Shown: piece by piece, positions 1 to 12,868 of the stretch
Layout of the letters: each line of letters opens with the position of its first letter
Position numbering within the stretch: the stretch's first letter is position 1
Assembly (NCBI RefSeq): GCF_028554725.1
Contig: NC_071668.1
Location: 13,021,501-13,085,500 of the forward strand
Length of the DNA stretch: 64,000 bases
Direction: 5' to 3'
DNA from: Zeugodacus cucurbitae
Taxonomy: Eukaryota; Arthropoda; Insecta; Diptera; Tephritidae
Notes under the pieces: generated by a model
What the model was told of the DNA's origin: nothing
Database searches by the model: none
What the model saw: only the letters and a program-made list of their open reading frames with translations
Translations under genes and position numbers: made by a program

Positions 1-565
1 CGTGCCAAACAGTGGCCAAGCTGGGATTGACGGCCAGGTAGGTTTTACTGTATGTTTGGTGGGATTGGAAGGGAATCATCCACTATGAGCTGATCCCATA
101 TGGCTAGACACTTAATTCTACCATCTACTGCGAACAACTGGACCGCTAGAAGCAGGCGATCGACCAGAAGCATCCAGAATTGGCCAACAGGAAGGGTGTA
201 GTGTTCCACCATGACAACGCCAGACCACACACTTCGTTGATGACTCGTCAGAAGCTACCGGAGCTCGGATAGGAGGTTTTATCGCATCCACCATATAGAC
301 CGGACATAGCGCCAAGTGATTATCACCTGTTCCTGTCCATGGCGAACACCCTTGGTGGTGTAAACTGAAAAGGGGCTTGTGAAAAGTGGATGTTCGAGTT
401 CTTCGCAAATAAGGAGGGGAGCTTCTATTAGGGGGGGGGGGGGGGGGGTATTATGAAATTGCTGTCTAGATGAAAACAGATTATCGAACGAAACGGCGCA
501 TATTTGAACTAAATCCGATCACACTTTTTATAAAGCATTGAATAAAAAGCAAAAAAGCGGAAGGG
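1..565 (+). mobile_element. mariner transposon, 3' part, cut by window edge
   Basis: This is the 3' part of a Tc1/mariner-superfamily element whose 5' part lies outside the window. One frame, starting at base 3, reads a degraded mariner transposase C-terminal half. It includes the WWDWKGIIHYEL block (about 56-91), FHHDNARPHTS (about 203-235) and the SDYHLF motif near 316-333, so the second and third aspartates of the DD34D triad are still encoded. In-frame stops interrupt it, the first a TAG at 39-41, with others in the tail. A run of 18 G at 431-448 replaces the 6-G run of the copy near 36050. The 3' terminal repeat is cut short after the GCGGAAGGGA block near 565, so the end and its TA duplication are lost. 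It belongs to the same family as the copies at 35150, 42492, 46093 and 60036. It is not functional. Confidence 0.88.
431..448 (+). repeat. G18 homopolymer
   Basis: Eighteen consecutive G residues lie inside the mariner relic. The sister copy near 36047-36052 has six G at the equivalent place, so this is either an expansion in this copy or a sequencing or assembly artefact. Confidence 0.9.
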
Positions 566-3500
566 ATAAGCGATCTCACTTTGTTTAAATTAAATAAAAG
601 TGTTAATCTAGACTTAATGGTGTACATTGATGGAATCGGTCCATACATTCCCCCAACCGCCCATATCATCAATATAATGAATTCCATCCCTGATGTTTAA
701 CTGATTTGAAAAATAATATAAAGTTTGGTTGATTCCTGAAAATATTCCACACCCCCTTGGTCTTTAAAACTTATGGGAGTATATAATGTTCCGCTGATTC
801 TGAACTTGGTCTTCCTTACTTTCTCATTTATAGTATACCCTTCTCTTTCAGCACACTCATTTTGTCTGTAATTTGCTATTTGCCCAATAGTACTACTACC
901 ACAAAAGTCGCTCATGGCTGCTCCTGTTGCGGATCCGCAAGCCTTACCACATTACTAAGCCATAAAACTAATTATTATTGCCACACTAATAGCGCTGTTG
1001 TAACAGCAATAAAAATTTGTGAGCACCGCCTTACACCGAAGATCGATCGCCTGCTTGGCTGCTTGGCGGATCTGGTCGTTGAGTGGAGCAGAAATGGGCA
1101 CATTCTATCTCAGAAGCTAGGCTACCAAGGCGCTTTGGTTGATCTTTTAGTTTACTGTTTGTTTTTTTGCTGCTAATTTGTTTAGTTGAGTTAGGCTTCT
1201 ACTAGACCTTTAGCTTTCAAATGCTGCGTTTGTTTACTGTCATAAATACACAATTTTCGAGCACTGCAAGCAGTAAGAATCGAGACCTCAAGGTTCAGGC
1301 CTGCTGCAAGTTCAGTAGTTAGACGAGCTAAGTCGAGTCGTTGCTGCCGCCACTTACTCAACCTGGTTGTGCCACATTAAATGTGTTAAACATAAAATGT
1401 TAAATTGTGGAACGCAACTTTTCCAATTTCAACGGATACTTCAAAAAGAGCGCCTGCGCGCAGTCGCAGCTTGCACTTTGATCGCAGTGTTCTCGACCGC
1501 GCATTTGCATTGCTCTTCCCAGGTCTGTTGCTCCCACCACTTGGCGGTTATTTTTAGCGCTCCTGGCGTTTGTTTGTGGGCGCTGCGTTGCACTCAGCGG
1601 TGTCTTAGATGAATAGGCTAAGTTGGTCATTAGCTGCTAATGTTTAGTGGCTGTAGCTTAGCGACCACTTTTGCGCGCCACTTTCGTTATTGCCACTCTG
1701 TTTACCTACATTGAGTGCGAGTTTTATTTTTGGCGACGACTTGCTGTTGCACTTAAGTTGCATCTTGCACAGGTGAATAATGACTGTTGGGTCATTTATG
1801 TCAGCTTTGGGCACTCTGGTTCATTTTTTTCCGCAAATACAAAGCTACATATGTTTACTCCAAGGATGGTGGGTTCATAATCTCGTGTTGGTAAAGGGCG
1901 CTTATGGAGGTGTTGGTATGGTATATTGTCAGGAATAAAAATAAAATTAATTTTTGAATTATTATTTTAAAAAAGATTAATCATTAAGGGTTAAGCGGTT
2001 CTTTTGACTGTTCTCGAAAAGAGCTCGTTTAGTCGAGTAAGTCTTTTAAGTTACTGTGAATTGTCACAATATATTTATGTTTTGTCTCATTCTAAGTCCA
2101 TACTTAAAAAAAATGGAATGGGTCTAGGTTGTTTCCATAAGCGATATAGAAGACCCAAACTTGAAACATAGATATATATTCCACTAAATTACATTTTTGA
2201 AAAATACATAAGCCGTTCAAATACGGTTCAAAATTTGGGGGTTCTCTATTTTTTGGAGCTCGGGATGTGGATCCAAGCGATGTTTTATGTGCTCAATCCT
2301 CAATGAATAACTTGTTGATAAGAAGTAGGAGGACTATGAAGAGATTAAGTCGAATTTGAAGTTCTCGAAAGTCGATTTATCGATTAACAGTCTATGGTAA
2401 CTTTATAATGATATCGATTTTACTGAAGAAAGAGTTTTGAAAAAATATAGTCAAAAGATGTAAAGTTCTCTAGTCTAAGGATTTCTTAAAGACAAAAGCA
2501 AGACTATAATAAGGTTAGCAGAATAACTATATAATAAGGTCGTCAGAATAACTTAGAATAAGGTTATCAGACTGTGAGTTGTCTTATTGTAGGGATCTCA
2601 CACACGTGATGGCTAAGTTATATTACCTGTAGCGGCCAATAATCTAATAGCGACCGTCATCGACAGATAACATTAATCGTGTGAGAGTCTCTCTGAACCC
2701 CTTGTTGACGCATAACTTGAAGGCGAAAACACATTTTACGTGTGGTATATATGTACATTATTAATATGGTATATAAGTTATAAAACGCTTGAGTTGCAAG
2801 TCTTATTCATTTCTGCTAACCAGTCGCATATTTTCACTTACAAATGACCATTATAGCCGACACATTAGTCAGTCAGCGGCAAGTGCACACAGTATATATG
2901 GTATGCAGACCTACATATTATCCACCCGCTAGAGTTCGAGACAATTGTGTGTAAAAAGCGTGATGTGAACATATGAATAACATCGATCATTCCATACAAC
3001 AACTACTGGGGCCCTGCGAGATACACTGAGCAGTATTGTTCTACTGACCACCAAAAGACACCGACCGCAAATGGCCAAGTAATGCGCCAAAATGCGGCAA
3101 ATTTGCGCTAAATATGCCAGTGTGGCATGCAGATGACGTTGCCCCAGACAACCCGTGAGCAATTATTACCGCAATACTTGGGTGTCTAAGCAACTAGAGT
3201 GATGCGGAGGGAAGTCGAGAGGGAGTGCGCGACAGTCGCTTGTTTGCTGCACAAACAATAATGGTGATGATGTTAAGAGCATTTTGTTTGGCTGCGCGCT
3301 TTGGAGTTGGCCGCCGCCGTTCAAAGTAGACGAACACCGTGGTTCGGCTTGGTTTGGCTGCCGACAAAAGCGGTTCTATCACAATCAGCCAGTTGATGGC
3401 GCGGGCGATAGTTGGTTGCAATGGTCCTGCTGCTGCTGCTGCTGCTGACTCTTGTGCACCGGCTTCCAACTTGACTCATAGCCTTTGACTGTTCAAAAAA

Positions 3501-4704
3501 AGAACGTTGGTATTTTTTGTTATTTTTGTTAGCTGCTGATCCTGCTCGTGAGACGAGCGCAACCTGAGCATGATTTATTGCCACTCATTCGTTTTTTGAA
3601 CATTTTATGCTCTACTCACCAGTTTGTATTCATTTCTAAGTCGAGTTTTTTGTCCATTGTTGTTGTAGTTTTTGTTGTTTTTGGTCGTTTTGTGGAATTT
3701 TGCGATGATCTTCGTTGCAATGCAGGTTGGTCAGTTTGACGGCCACGTTAATTTGTGAACATGCACTTTGCGCTTGAATAAATCATTTTCTGCTAAATTT
3801 TTTTATGGTTTAGAATAATTGGTATTTTTTGCGAGAGAGTGTAATACGATTTTTTAATAGATTGGATATTGTTCGGTATTTGATTACTGATTGTAAAATG
3901 AATGAATTGGAATTTGAAACTTTTTTGCTGAACTCGGAGACGTTTTAATACACAACCAATAATGTCTACTAGATATCAAGTCCTATTTCTAGGTGACTCT
4001 TATACTTAGTCTTTGAAAAAAGGAATTAAGAAGTCTACTAAGCCTTCACAATATTGACAACAATTAAAAAATATTGAGTTGATAATTTTTATAAGTAACC
4101 TCACTTTCTGTCTCATTCAAACCGCCAATTAATCCATTAGTATATATCCTGTCACAGATTCTCAGCTATTCTCAGCTACACAGTAGGAACTATCTTTGAG
4201 AAGCTTACACTCACTGAGGATGTGTGAGAAAGTGAAATATAAAGGTCTTTGAACTCTTTAAATTTAATTTAATGAAGTGGGATAGGAATAAGGAAAAGGT
4301 CATCATAATAAAAATCCATAATTTTGATTCAGATAACCAAACCATCAAAATCAAAAAAGGAAACATAAAATTGAACAGTTATGATTTATGTCCTCCCGTT
4401 ATGATGTTATGGGACAAATGGTTCATTAATTTTTAGGTTATCTCTTAAGGGGTTAGGGATAGTCAGAAATACGAAAAAGTGAGAGTATTCAGATTTTTTT
4501 TGCTATTAAATCATGTTATTTTACAAAATTAATAATATGACATTAGTACACAATGTTTTGACTTGCGAAAATTAAAAAATAAATTATAATTTCCAAAGTT
4601 ATAGCTTTTTGTGTTGGTTGAAACAGTTCCAAAAAAATGTCCTTGCGGTAACAATTATATGTCCTTGAAGATTCATCTAAAATCAATCGAATAAGAAAAA
4701 TTAG
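566..4704. other. gene-free AT-rich DNA
   Basis: No gene, RNA or mobile element is recognised here. Two patches, about 1020-1680 and 2880-3760, are richer in GC than the surroundings and leave frames of 60-104 codons open on both strands at once, which points to low stop density rather than coding. A short CTG/TGC run of about seven units lies at 3427-3447. The rest is AT-rich with poly-A and poly-T runs. Confidence 0.5.
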
Positions 4705-4837
4705 CTGGGCCTGATCGAAGCTTTTTTTTCCAAAATTAACAAAATGCCGGCCTGAGATTTTTTTTTAGATTTTCTGGAAAAAAGTTTGGTCTTAAAAAAT
4801 CGAAATTTTTGAAAAACAAAGCTTCGATTAGGCACAG
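4705..4837. repeat. imperfect inverted repeat (foldback)
   Basis: A left arm of about 33 bp (4705-4738, containing CTGATCGAAGCTTTT) is mirrored by a right arm at 4804-4837 (containing AAGCTTCGATTAGGC). The spacer is about 65 bp and the arms have only a few mismatches. It could be the core of an old MITE or foldback element, but no target duplication was found. Confidence 0.55.
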
Positions 4838-7800
4838 GATTATTATGTATTCTAAAAGCTGTATAAATTTCATTAAAATCTACTGAATTTTAGGGTTACA
4901 GTTGTTACCAGTTCAAAAAATAGTTTTGAGAGAAACGCATTTAAAGTTTCGCACCAGCGTTTTAGAGTATCGAAATTCACATAGGCGCTTAATGTTGCTG
5001 ACTTCGTCGAGGACTTGAATAATTAGTCACCCAGTTCGTTTTCATGCCAACCATAGTATGTGTCACGATAATAAAAATTGTATCTAAAATATATTAATAG
5101 AACGGCAAATCGCATTGAAGAAAAGGTGATAACTTGATATTATTGAAAATCCCTGAAATTGTGACGTAAAGTATAAAAGTACAAGTTCTTGAACCGCTAA
5201 GTGTTATAAAATAATGGTCATTGCACCCGTTTCTTTTTAAAGTACATTATCTTGAAGCTTAGTATTCGTAAGAATACACTCATATATTTAGAAATACTAT
5301 AACTCAATAGTGAAAAGGCCTATGCCTATGAAAAGAATATCGCAGATGAGATCAGTTCTCATACTTATACATATTTACATATTTATGCGTAAACGCACGA
5401 GGTAATTCATTTGCATGCCAATGCAACAACTGTCATACAACGCATACTGCACTTCGTTCCCTACGGCTGATAAAAAGGTGGAAAAAGAAAATACATTTCG
5501 GAAAACTTTGCTGTATATGCACAGATGGCGCATGTTTTTGTAAACAAATTAAGAAAACTCATGAATTCTGTTTTGAAAAATTGTCACAGAAGAATAGTTG
5601 ACCTACACAATAACACATATAATATCTGAAGTTCAAATCGTGTCTCCAAATGCGCGTATTTCGCTTTTCTCCATTTAGTTCCCATCGACCTATGCCAACA
5701 TATTTTTCCATGTGCTACGCCAAGCATATTCTGAAAAAAATATGTTAAATATGGAAGTGAAAGTGTCAACCTGCTTAAAGCAAAGGTCAGTGCTTTCAAG
5801 GTTTTTGAACCTCAAAAAAACTGTTTACAAATGATACGCAAAGAGTGAGAAAACAATAATAATCCTCACGCTTATACTTTATAATTTATGCAACTTTTTC
5901 ATGTGAACAATATCAGACAAAAAAGAACATGAAGAACAGCTTAAAACTAATCATTTTCTGAGACAACTCTGCCTTGAAGAAAGTGTTTCTTACTAAAAGC
6001 ACTATAGTCTAGCAACGTAGATGGCTGCACAATTCAGAATTTATTGTTCTTAAATAAGCTCAAACATTAAACTAAGCTTTTATAAAGCTTACAAAAGCTC
6101 TACTAAGATTTTACGCTTTCCATGAGGAAAGCTTTCAGTGAGTTTTCAAACAACATAGTATTCCCTGTCTGATTAATATTAATTTAATATTTCTACGAAA
6201 GCTTTGGAGGTTATTTAAAAGCTTTCCGATCTATACAATTGTTTTATGGAAAGCTTTCTTGAAGGTTTCAATTCTTTACAATTCTTTTCAGTTGAAGGTA
6301 AAATGCAACTTCTCTGAAAGTTTGACAGTCTATTTAAAAGCTTTTCGAAAGTTCTATAAAGTTATGTTAAGCTTATTTGAGGTAACTGACAATATATAGT
6401 GGTTGCTTTAGGGTGTACTCAAAATGATTTCGGTATTAATTGACAAATGCATGAATAATAACGCAACAGAAACTGGAAATGATCCAATAATGAAACCTTA
6501 TCTCCTCTTGGACAAGTTTAATGTATTCCTAATTAACATAAATGAATTTTTCCGAGCTAATCACAGAGATGACAGGCAATCTACGCCCATCATGAAACAC
6601 TCACAACAACTGCAGCTATGAGAGCCCTTCCTCAACAATAAATTTCGTATGCTACAATGGACCCTTCCTCAACAAATTCAGTGTTAGGCTCGAAATTGGA
6701 TGGGTAACTCATCCACTACAACTGCACGTGTAAACTAATAAATATTTATTTTTTTCTTTTATTTATTTTTTTTTTTCTCAAGCTACTCTTCCGTCTCCTC
6801 TGCCCTCACTAATATTTCCATAATAGTATGGGGCTTATGTATATATTTCGGTGTATGTATGCCAATCACCTTTGGACGTACCTTGACAGAGTTCAACGCC
6901 GCGTTTTTCTCCATGTTTTTGTTTTTTTCTTTTTTGTCTACACATTCATTCAATAACAATAAAATTATACTCGAGATCAATCACTTTTATGCAAATGCAC
7001 TTACATAACCGCAACTAGACGTATAGCCGTTGTGGGTGTATGGGCGAGCGGGTGGCGGCGCGACAAATTTCCCAAAAACCCTTGCATGCGTGACAAGGCT
7101 TCGTGCAAAAGAGATGGAAATGATATTTTTCTTACTGGAAAAAGCTAGATATGCGACAGCAACAACTACAACAGTAGCAATGAAGTGTAGTAAATAAATA
7201 ATCGGTATTTCTGGAATATGTTAGAAGCAAAAACTTGTGGCAAAAATAACGATTTAAAATGCAATGCAAAGCAATGATAAAATGATAAAATAGCAAATGC
7301 GAGCAAAACAATATTTAGCTCACATGTTAGATAACATTGACACGGCAAAAATGCAAATGCGAGCCGGCTGTGTGCGGTAGCTGGCGCTGCTGCTGCTGCT
7401 GCTGTGGGAGACAGCGCTGCGGCTGAATGCCGGTCAGTCTGATAATAGATACTTATAAATATTTTTTTTTATATAGTATAAATATTTATATGCATTTATT
7501 GTTGTTGTACTGCCTACGTCAGCATAGTTCAATAGTGCGCATGCGCGCGGTCACTCACAAGCGACTCAGTAAATATCACCTCCCTCATACCCCCCTCAAC
7601 TGAAGTAAGTACTTATGCACTGCCATAAGCTGACTGTTGCATTTGCATCACTCGTGTGTGTTTGTTGTTGTTGCTGTTTTTTGTTTGCATGCAGTTATCA
7701 GCGATCGCGCACGCTGATTGACTAGCTCCACGCTGACTCCAATTGACAAACTGTGTGTGTCCGTCCGTCCGCTCGACTGACTAACTGCTGGCATATCGAT

Positions 7801-8984
7801 CTACATATCTACATCTCTCTTCTGGAAGTAGTAGTAAAAGCGTTCACTGATGCTATAACCATTGAGACAAGCGGCATACATACATACATGTGTATATATA
7901 TAGTGACACACAGCGACTTTATCGCGCGATCAACTAGAAATTCTGATGTTTTTATGCATTGACAACGCGTGTTGTTGTTGTTTTTGTTGCGAGTGTAGTT
8001 GCTGTTGTTGTAGCTGTTGCTGTGCGCATGGCCGCCTGTAGCTACCTCAACATATATATATACTTACAACAACAGAAACGCATAGATATATGGATTGTAC
8101 AGTTGTTGTTGTAACTGTTTGTTGTATGGAATTGAGTTGCAATTCGCTTTTTCTTTACGATTTTCGTTTTCTTTTTTTTGGTGCTGCCAGAGTTCAGTAT
8201 CCTTTTGCAAATTTGCGTACCGTTAGTGTGTTTTGCAGCGCTTACGCACCTCCGCCCACCAAACTGCGCTCTGCTTACCTTACGAATTTGCGTCTCATAA
8301 GTTGCACTCGCAGCTAAGTATTTGTCATTGTTTTCTAAATAGAATTGCAAATATTTTGAAATTTTAAGGTGGACTCAATAGGCTGCCGTGGTCCATTCAC
8401 CTCAACGCTCGTGTATTGACTTCTCGAAATGCAGCAATTTAGTGTCGGTTAAATTCTGTTGCGAGTTTGTGTGTATTTTTTTTTTTTTGAGTTACACGCA
8501 GTGCGTGTTTACTTAAATACAATTTTCTAGAAATCTGTTTGGTTTTACGATATTTTCGTGTTTTTGCTGTAAACAGACTCTTTTCTTGATAATTTCTTTC
8601 TTAATTCAATATAAGACGAACCAGTATAAATAATGTTTTACCATTACATTTTGTAGGTCTCTAATTAATAATGAGGCTAGCAGTCGATAGAACAAATAAT
8701 TCTAATCTGCGAATTAAAAGTAGATAACTGTTGTGGCATATCTAGGAGGTTGTCATTTAGGTTAGTAGCCTATGCAAGACTACGTAATTTTGGGATCGAA
8801 GTCCAGAAGACGCTTGAAAAGAGGCGCGGTGACCTATTTCGTGGAGTAGAAGTCTTTTGCAAGGAATTCGGCGTCAAGGACAACTTTAAGCTACCACTAT
8901 CCATTGCATCATTCTTCCAACGGAGGTCATTAAGGCATCAACCAATAGACTGCTCCGAAGTACTGCCTCTGTCAGAGAGTTGAG
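4838..8984. other. gene-free DNA with AAGCTT cluster and short microsatellites
   Basis: No gene is recognised. 6060-6375 is unusually dense in AAAGCTTT-type palindromes and is listed separately. A CTG run sits at about 7386-7404, GTT/TTG-rich tracts at about 7660-7685 and 7970-8020, and CATA/TATA repeats around 7875-7905. A GC-rich patch at about 7020-7110 stands out from its AT-rich flanks but carries no credible frame. The open frame at 8750-8983 has no recognisable domain and runs into a decayed LINE. Confidence 0.5.
6060..6375. repeat. AAGCTT/AAAGCTTT-rich cluster 1
   Basis: The hexamer AAGCTT occurs about seven times in roughly 300 bases, mostly within the longer palindromes AAAGCTTT or GAAAGCTTTC. 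This is far more than base composition would give. A similar cluster lies at 20227-20425. It may be a degenerate satellite or a small dispersed repeat; no unit boundary is clear. Confidence 0.5.
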
Positions 8985-9646
8985 CATCCACTTCGATAGC
9001 AGAGCACAATTCTGGTCATGAGCCTATTGACTATGTGCTCAATTCTAGTAAATGAGTGGTTGACCTCACTATCAATAGAATCAAGCTACTTTAGTATCAG
9101 ACTCATTTGGATTCCAGGTCACAACGGAATCGCTGGGAACTGCTGAGCCGATGATATTGGACGTAAGTGCACTCTAGCCGCAATTTCATCGGGCTGGTGT
9201 CGAATGAACTCATGATAACTTAGAGATTCTTCTGGTCTAGTTTGAATCGCGGGATATCTATGGAACTATTATTGGAACAATACATGCTCTCAACAATATT
9301 AAGATCGCCGCAATGGTAGGATTCCTTACTGGACGCTATGCAATGGGCTAAACATTCTGTCTGATGCAGATTGTCAAATTGCAGGCATAAGATGAAATTG
9401 AAGCTAGACAGCTTTTGCTAGGCATAAACATCTCGGTGGCATAAACTTCAGCGAATCAGATGAACCGTCCCGAATAAATATTAGTCGCCTCAAAAAATGT
9501 ATGAAAGGCATAAAACGATTTTTTAAGTCTTGAGTGTACATATATGGCCTCAATTATTAGTAATTTACGGTGTCTCAAGGGACTGAAGACTTAAACTGTC
9601 CAAGGCTCTGTCGCAAGGATCAATCCTTTAACCTAACCTAACCTTA
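8985..9646 (+). mobile_element. decayed non-LTR retrotransposon, 3' region with RNase H-like remnant
   Basis: A plus-strand frame around 9105-9150 reads LIWIPGHNGIAGNC followed by a stop and AD. This matches the conserved WVPGH-x-GI-x-GN-x-x-AD signature of the RNase H domain carried by I- and R1-like LINEs. An upstream IHFDSRAQ-like stretch (about 8985-9010) resembles the TDSQAA strand of the same fold. Downstream, 9405-9530 is clearly similar to the fragment at 22950-23060. The relic ends in an ACCTAACCTAACC tract (9631-9646), like the fragment at 14890. Many stops and frameshifts make it inactive. The exact clade is inferred. Confidence 0.6.
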
Positions 9647-12107
9647 CAGAATGATTTGACTCGATGTTGGAGCAAGTTCACAGTTTTGATAACACCGCCT
9701 CTAGCAGTTTACTGTACAGAGTTCGACAATCTGATCTCTCTCAAATTTAATATATTGAACTACCCTATTTGAATATTTTAACACAAATTCGGAGGGAATT
9801 CAGAAAATCCGAATATTTTTGGAAAATATAATTTCCAAAAAGATACTTTGCCTAGGCGCCTCAAGAGCTCCACCACAAATTGCTGGTCTGACACTGAAAA
9901 TTCAGCTCTATATGAACGATAAAATCTCACAACTTCCTTTATAACTAAAAATCTAAATAGTCAGTAGTCCCTTTCCTTTCCACGCTTTAAGAATATGCCC
10001 GTCTGAATCACCACCAAAGACTACTATGGAAACACTTGAGCATATGTATGTTTATATACATTTCATGAAAATGATGCCCTTACATAGCTTCAAGCATTTA
10101 AACGCCGCCAATTCAAGCGACAGGTGGGAAGGCAACTAATGGACAGACAGACAGTTAACTCTCGACAAAGAGGCAGAGTTAGAGTCAGAGAAAATCTCAT
10201 TTGTTTATTGGCAAGTAATAAACTAAAAACTTATAGCCACAAATAGTCATCAATGCATACCAAAGTTGGTAATTTCACTGCGAGATCATAAATTTTGTAG
10301 CGCTGCCATCACGACATCCTGCCGCACGGCAAAGGTGGCTAGTGGAGCGATTGGTGGGAGGACGAAAGGCGCGCCGCGAAGCATAAGAAAGTGAGTGCGA
10401 GAAGGCGGCGTTACCCGCGGCCGATGCACGAGCACATACATGCAACTAGAACTAGTCAGTAGGTCTACTCGCTAGCATAGGCTAACATAACATACCATAA
10501 TAAAATACACCTGTGCTAAGGAAATGCAAATGCGGCGAAATGCAGAATGAATGGACAAAGTGTTGTTGTTATTGAGAGTCTCTGTTTTTTGTGCTTGGCC
10601 ATTGGCCTGTCAGAGTGATCAATAATAAATTAAAGTTTGCTAAACTTATGGCAAGTGGTTGTGCTGTTGGCTTTGGTTGGTCGGGTGGATGGTGGATTGG
10701 TTATATAAGGTGCTGGAGACATTTTGCTGCCTTTTTCGCTCGAAACTTTTTGCACGAAGATGGTATGAAGCGCAGCAGCGTTGCTTACGGCACAGTCTCA
10801 TTGGAGGGTAGGAATAAATCGGCAAATAACCCATTAACTTCAAATGACACCAACCAAACATAAATCTTTTTCGTGGTGCACCAACATTCGCAGCGCCATC
10901 GCTTGACTGCCTGGCTGGCTGGGCTTTGATTTTCAAGTGCAACGCGCCTGCCTCGAGACAGCTTTGGGTTGGGCCGCTTCCACTCCAGCACGTTGTTGTG
11001 TTGTTGTATCAACTGCAAATATACTGGCATTACGACGAACTAATAACTTCAACCCACAACAACGGTAACAAGAACTCAAGCACACAACAACCACAATAAC
11101 TATAAAAAAACTACAACGTGGAAAGCAAATAACAGCAACAATAGGAAGTAAGCAGCATTTGAGCTCAACTCTCATACACTTGGCATATAAACATTTATGA
11201 GCAATGACTCGGCGATGACGCTGAGGATACATACACTTGTAGATTCATATACCTACCATCTATAACTAAGGTTGAGGTTGAGGACGCTGGCATAGTCACT
11301 AAAATTGCAATGAGACAGAATCAAATTAACGATCTTGTCGTTAGTCTACATGCGGTGCTCGTCGATCCATGATCATGACCAGCATAATGTACATCATTAA
11401 GATCATCATGTTGATAATGATGTTGCTGTGTATAAAAGAAAAAAATGTTGGCTCTCAAATCTGCACTGCTTTCCAGCGCTTTATGCTATTCTGTCTCCTC
11501 GTCGCGTCTGCGCTGTAAATGGCTCCAAAAAAAGCTCAACAAATTTTATTACAAACAAATTCTTTGCAAATCTCCAACTTTTTTTGTTATAGTTTCCAAT
11601 TTTTTTTCACTTTGTTTCTCTACCAACAATCTGTCTATCTGCCCGTCCACCCGCCGCTCGGCTTGTTGGTTTGTTGTAAACATTTTACGATCCATTTTAT
11701 TCCGTTGAACTTGTTCGACTCTAATGTTGATCGCTTTGATTAACAACACATTCATTCGGTCACAACAATTCATTGCCGATATCGCTCGTTGATGGCTTAC
11801 AAATTTCTGCTAAATTTCGTCTTGTAGAATTGCGAAGCTTGCATGCGCGCATTCAATTCACGCTCAGAGAGTAAGGCCATCAAATTTACTATGATTCTAG
11901 GCGGTCAACAACGGTGTTCTATTTTATTTTGATGGCGTTATTCTTTTTTTATTGAAATTGTATGTTTTGAAGTTGTGGGAACTCGGACAACAAGTGATCG
12001 GTCATAAGCTTCATAAAAAAGTAAAAAACACGCTGATAAATCTCCGAATACGGTGGGGTGAGGGATTAGGTTATAGCATATTTTTCAATTAATTTGTTGG
12101 ATTTGTG
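9647..12107. other. gene-free DNA
   Basis: No gene or element is recognised. A short CAGA run lies near 10142-10155. A GC-rich patch at about 10310-10440 contains palindromic GGCGCGCC. CAA/GTT-rich stretches at about 10990-11150 keep several overlapping frames open on the minus strand; these look like simple-sequence artefacts. Confidence 0.5.
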
Positions 12108-12868
12108 GCAGCGCTGTTAGTTCTGCTTTTTCCAGACTGGAAAAGGAAGAAGCGTGTGGGTCTGGTAGTGAGGGTAAGACGAAATATCTCCTGTCATCAA
12201 ACAAACAGGCAGCGCATTCGCGTCTTGGCTCCCACGTCATTATTAATTGTAGATAATTTCGCCTATCTTAGAACCAGCATTAACACCAATAATAATGCCA
12301 TTCTTGAAATCCAACGCAGAATCACTCATGCCAACAGGTACTACATTGGTCAGAGTAGGCAAATGAAAACTGAAGTCCTCTCTCGACGAACAAAAACCAA
12401 ACTCTACAAGTCCCTCATTATTCCCGTCCTACTCTATGGTGCAGGAGCGTGGACGATATCAACATCCGATGAGACGGCACTAGGAGTTTTCGAGTGAAAG
12501 GCTTTAAGGAAGATTTACGATCCCTTAAACATTGGCAACAGCGAATACCGCAGACGATGGAATGATTAGCTGTATGTGTTATACGACGATATAGACATAG
12601 TTCAGCGAATAAAAAGAAAGCGGCTGCGCTTGCTAGGTCGTGTTATTCGAATGGACGATAGCGCTCCAGCTTTGAAAGTGTTCGATAAAGTACCCGCTGG
12701 GGGAAGGCGAGGAAGACCTCCACTCCGTTGGAAGGACCAAGTGGAGAAAGACCTGGCTTCACTTGGTATTACCAATTGGCGCCAAACTGCTAAAAGGATG
12801 AAGGAAGAATGAATGGCGCTTTGTTGTAGACTCATCTCGATTGCTACGCCAGTCAAGAATAAGAATCT
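12108..12868 (+). mobile_element. RTE-clade LINE, 5'-truncated copy
   Basis: This is the 3' quarter of an RTE-type non-LTR retrotransposon in plus orientation. It begins inside the reverse transcriptase, just after the catalytic YADD region, at a sequence equivalent to SAFSRMDKEAKRMGLEV in the copy at 53000. It runs through the post-RT region: LYKSLIIPVLLYGAGAWT at about 12400-12455, the ETALGVFE motif, then the RMDDSAPALKVFDKVPAGG and RRGRPPLRWKDQVEKDL region. In-frame stops occur at about 12495 and 12567, and the reading frame shifts near 12160. The 3' end keeps an ACGCCAGTCAAGAATAAGAA tail, unlike the CATA tail of the 53-56 kb copy, so it may be another subfamily. Five-prime truncation is normal for target-primed insertion. 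Confidence 0.85.

Noticed and set aside
862..1176. 104-codon plus-strand frame
   Set aside because: Mixed composition, no motif, no splice or start context. Consistent with chance.
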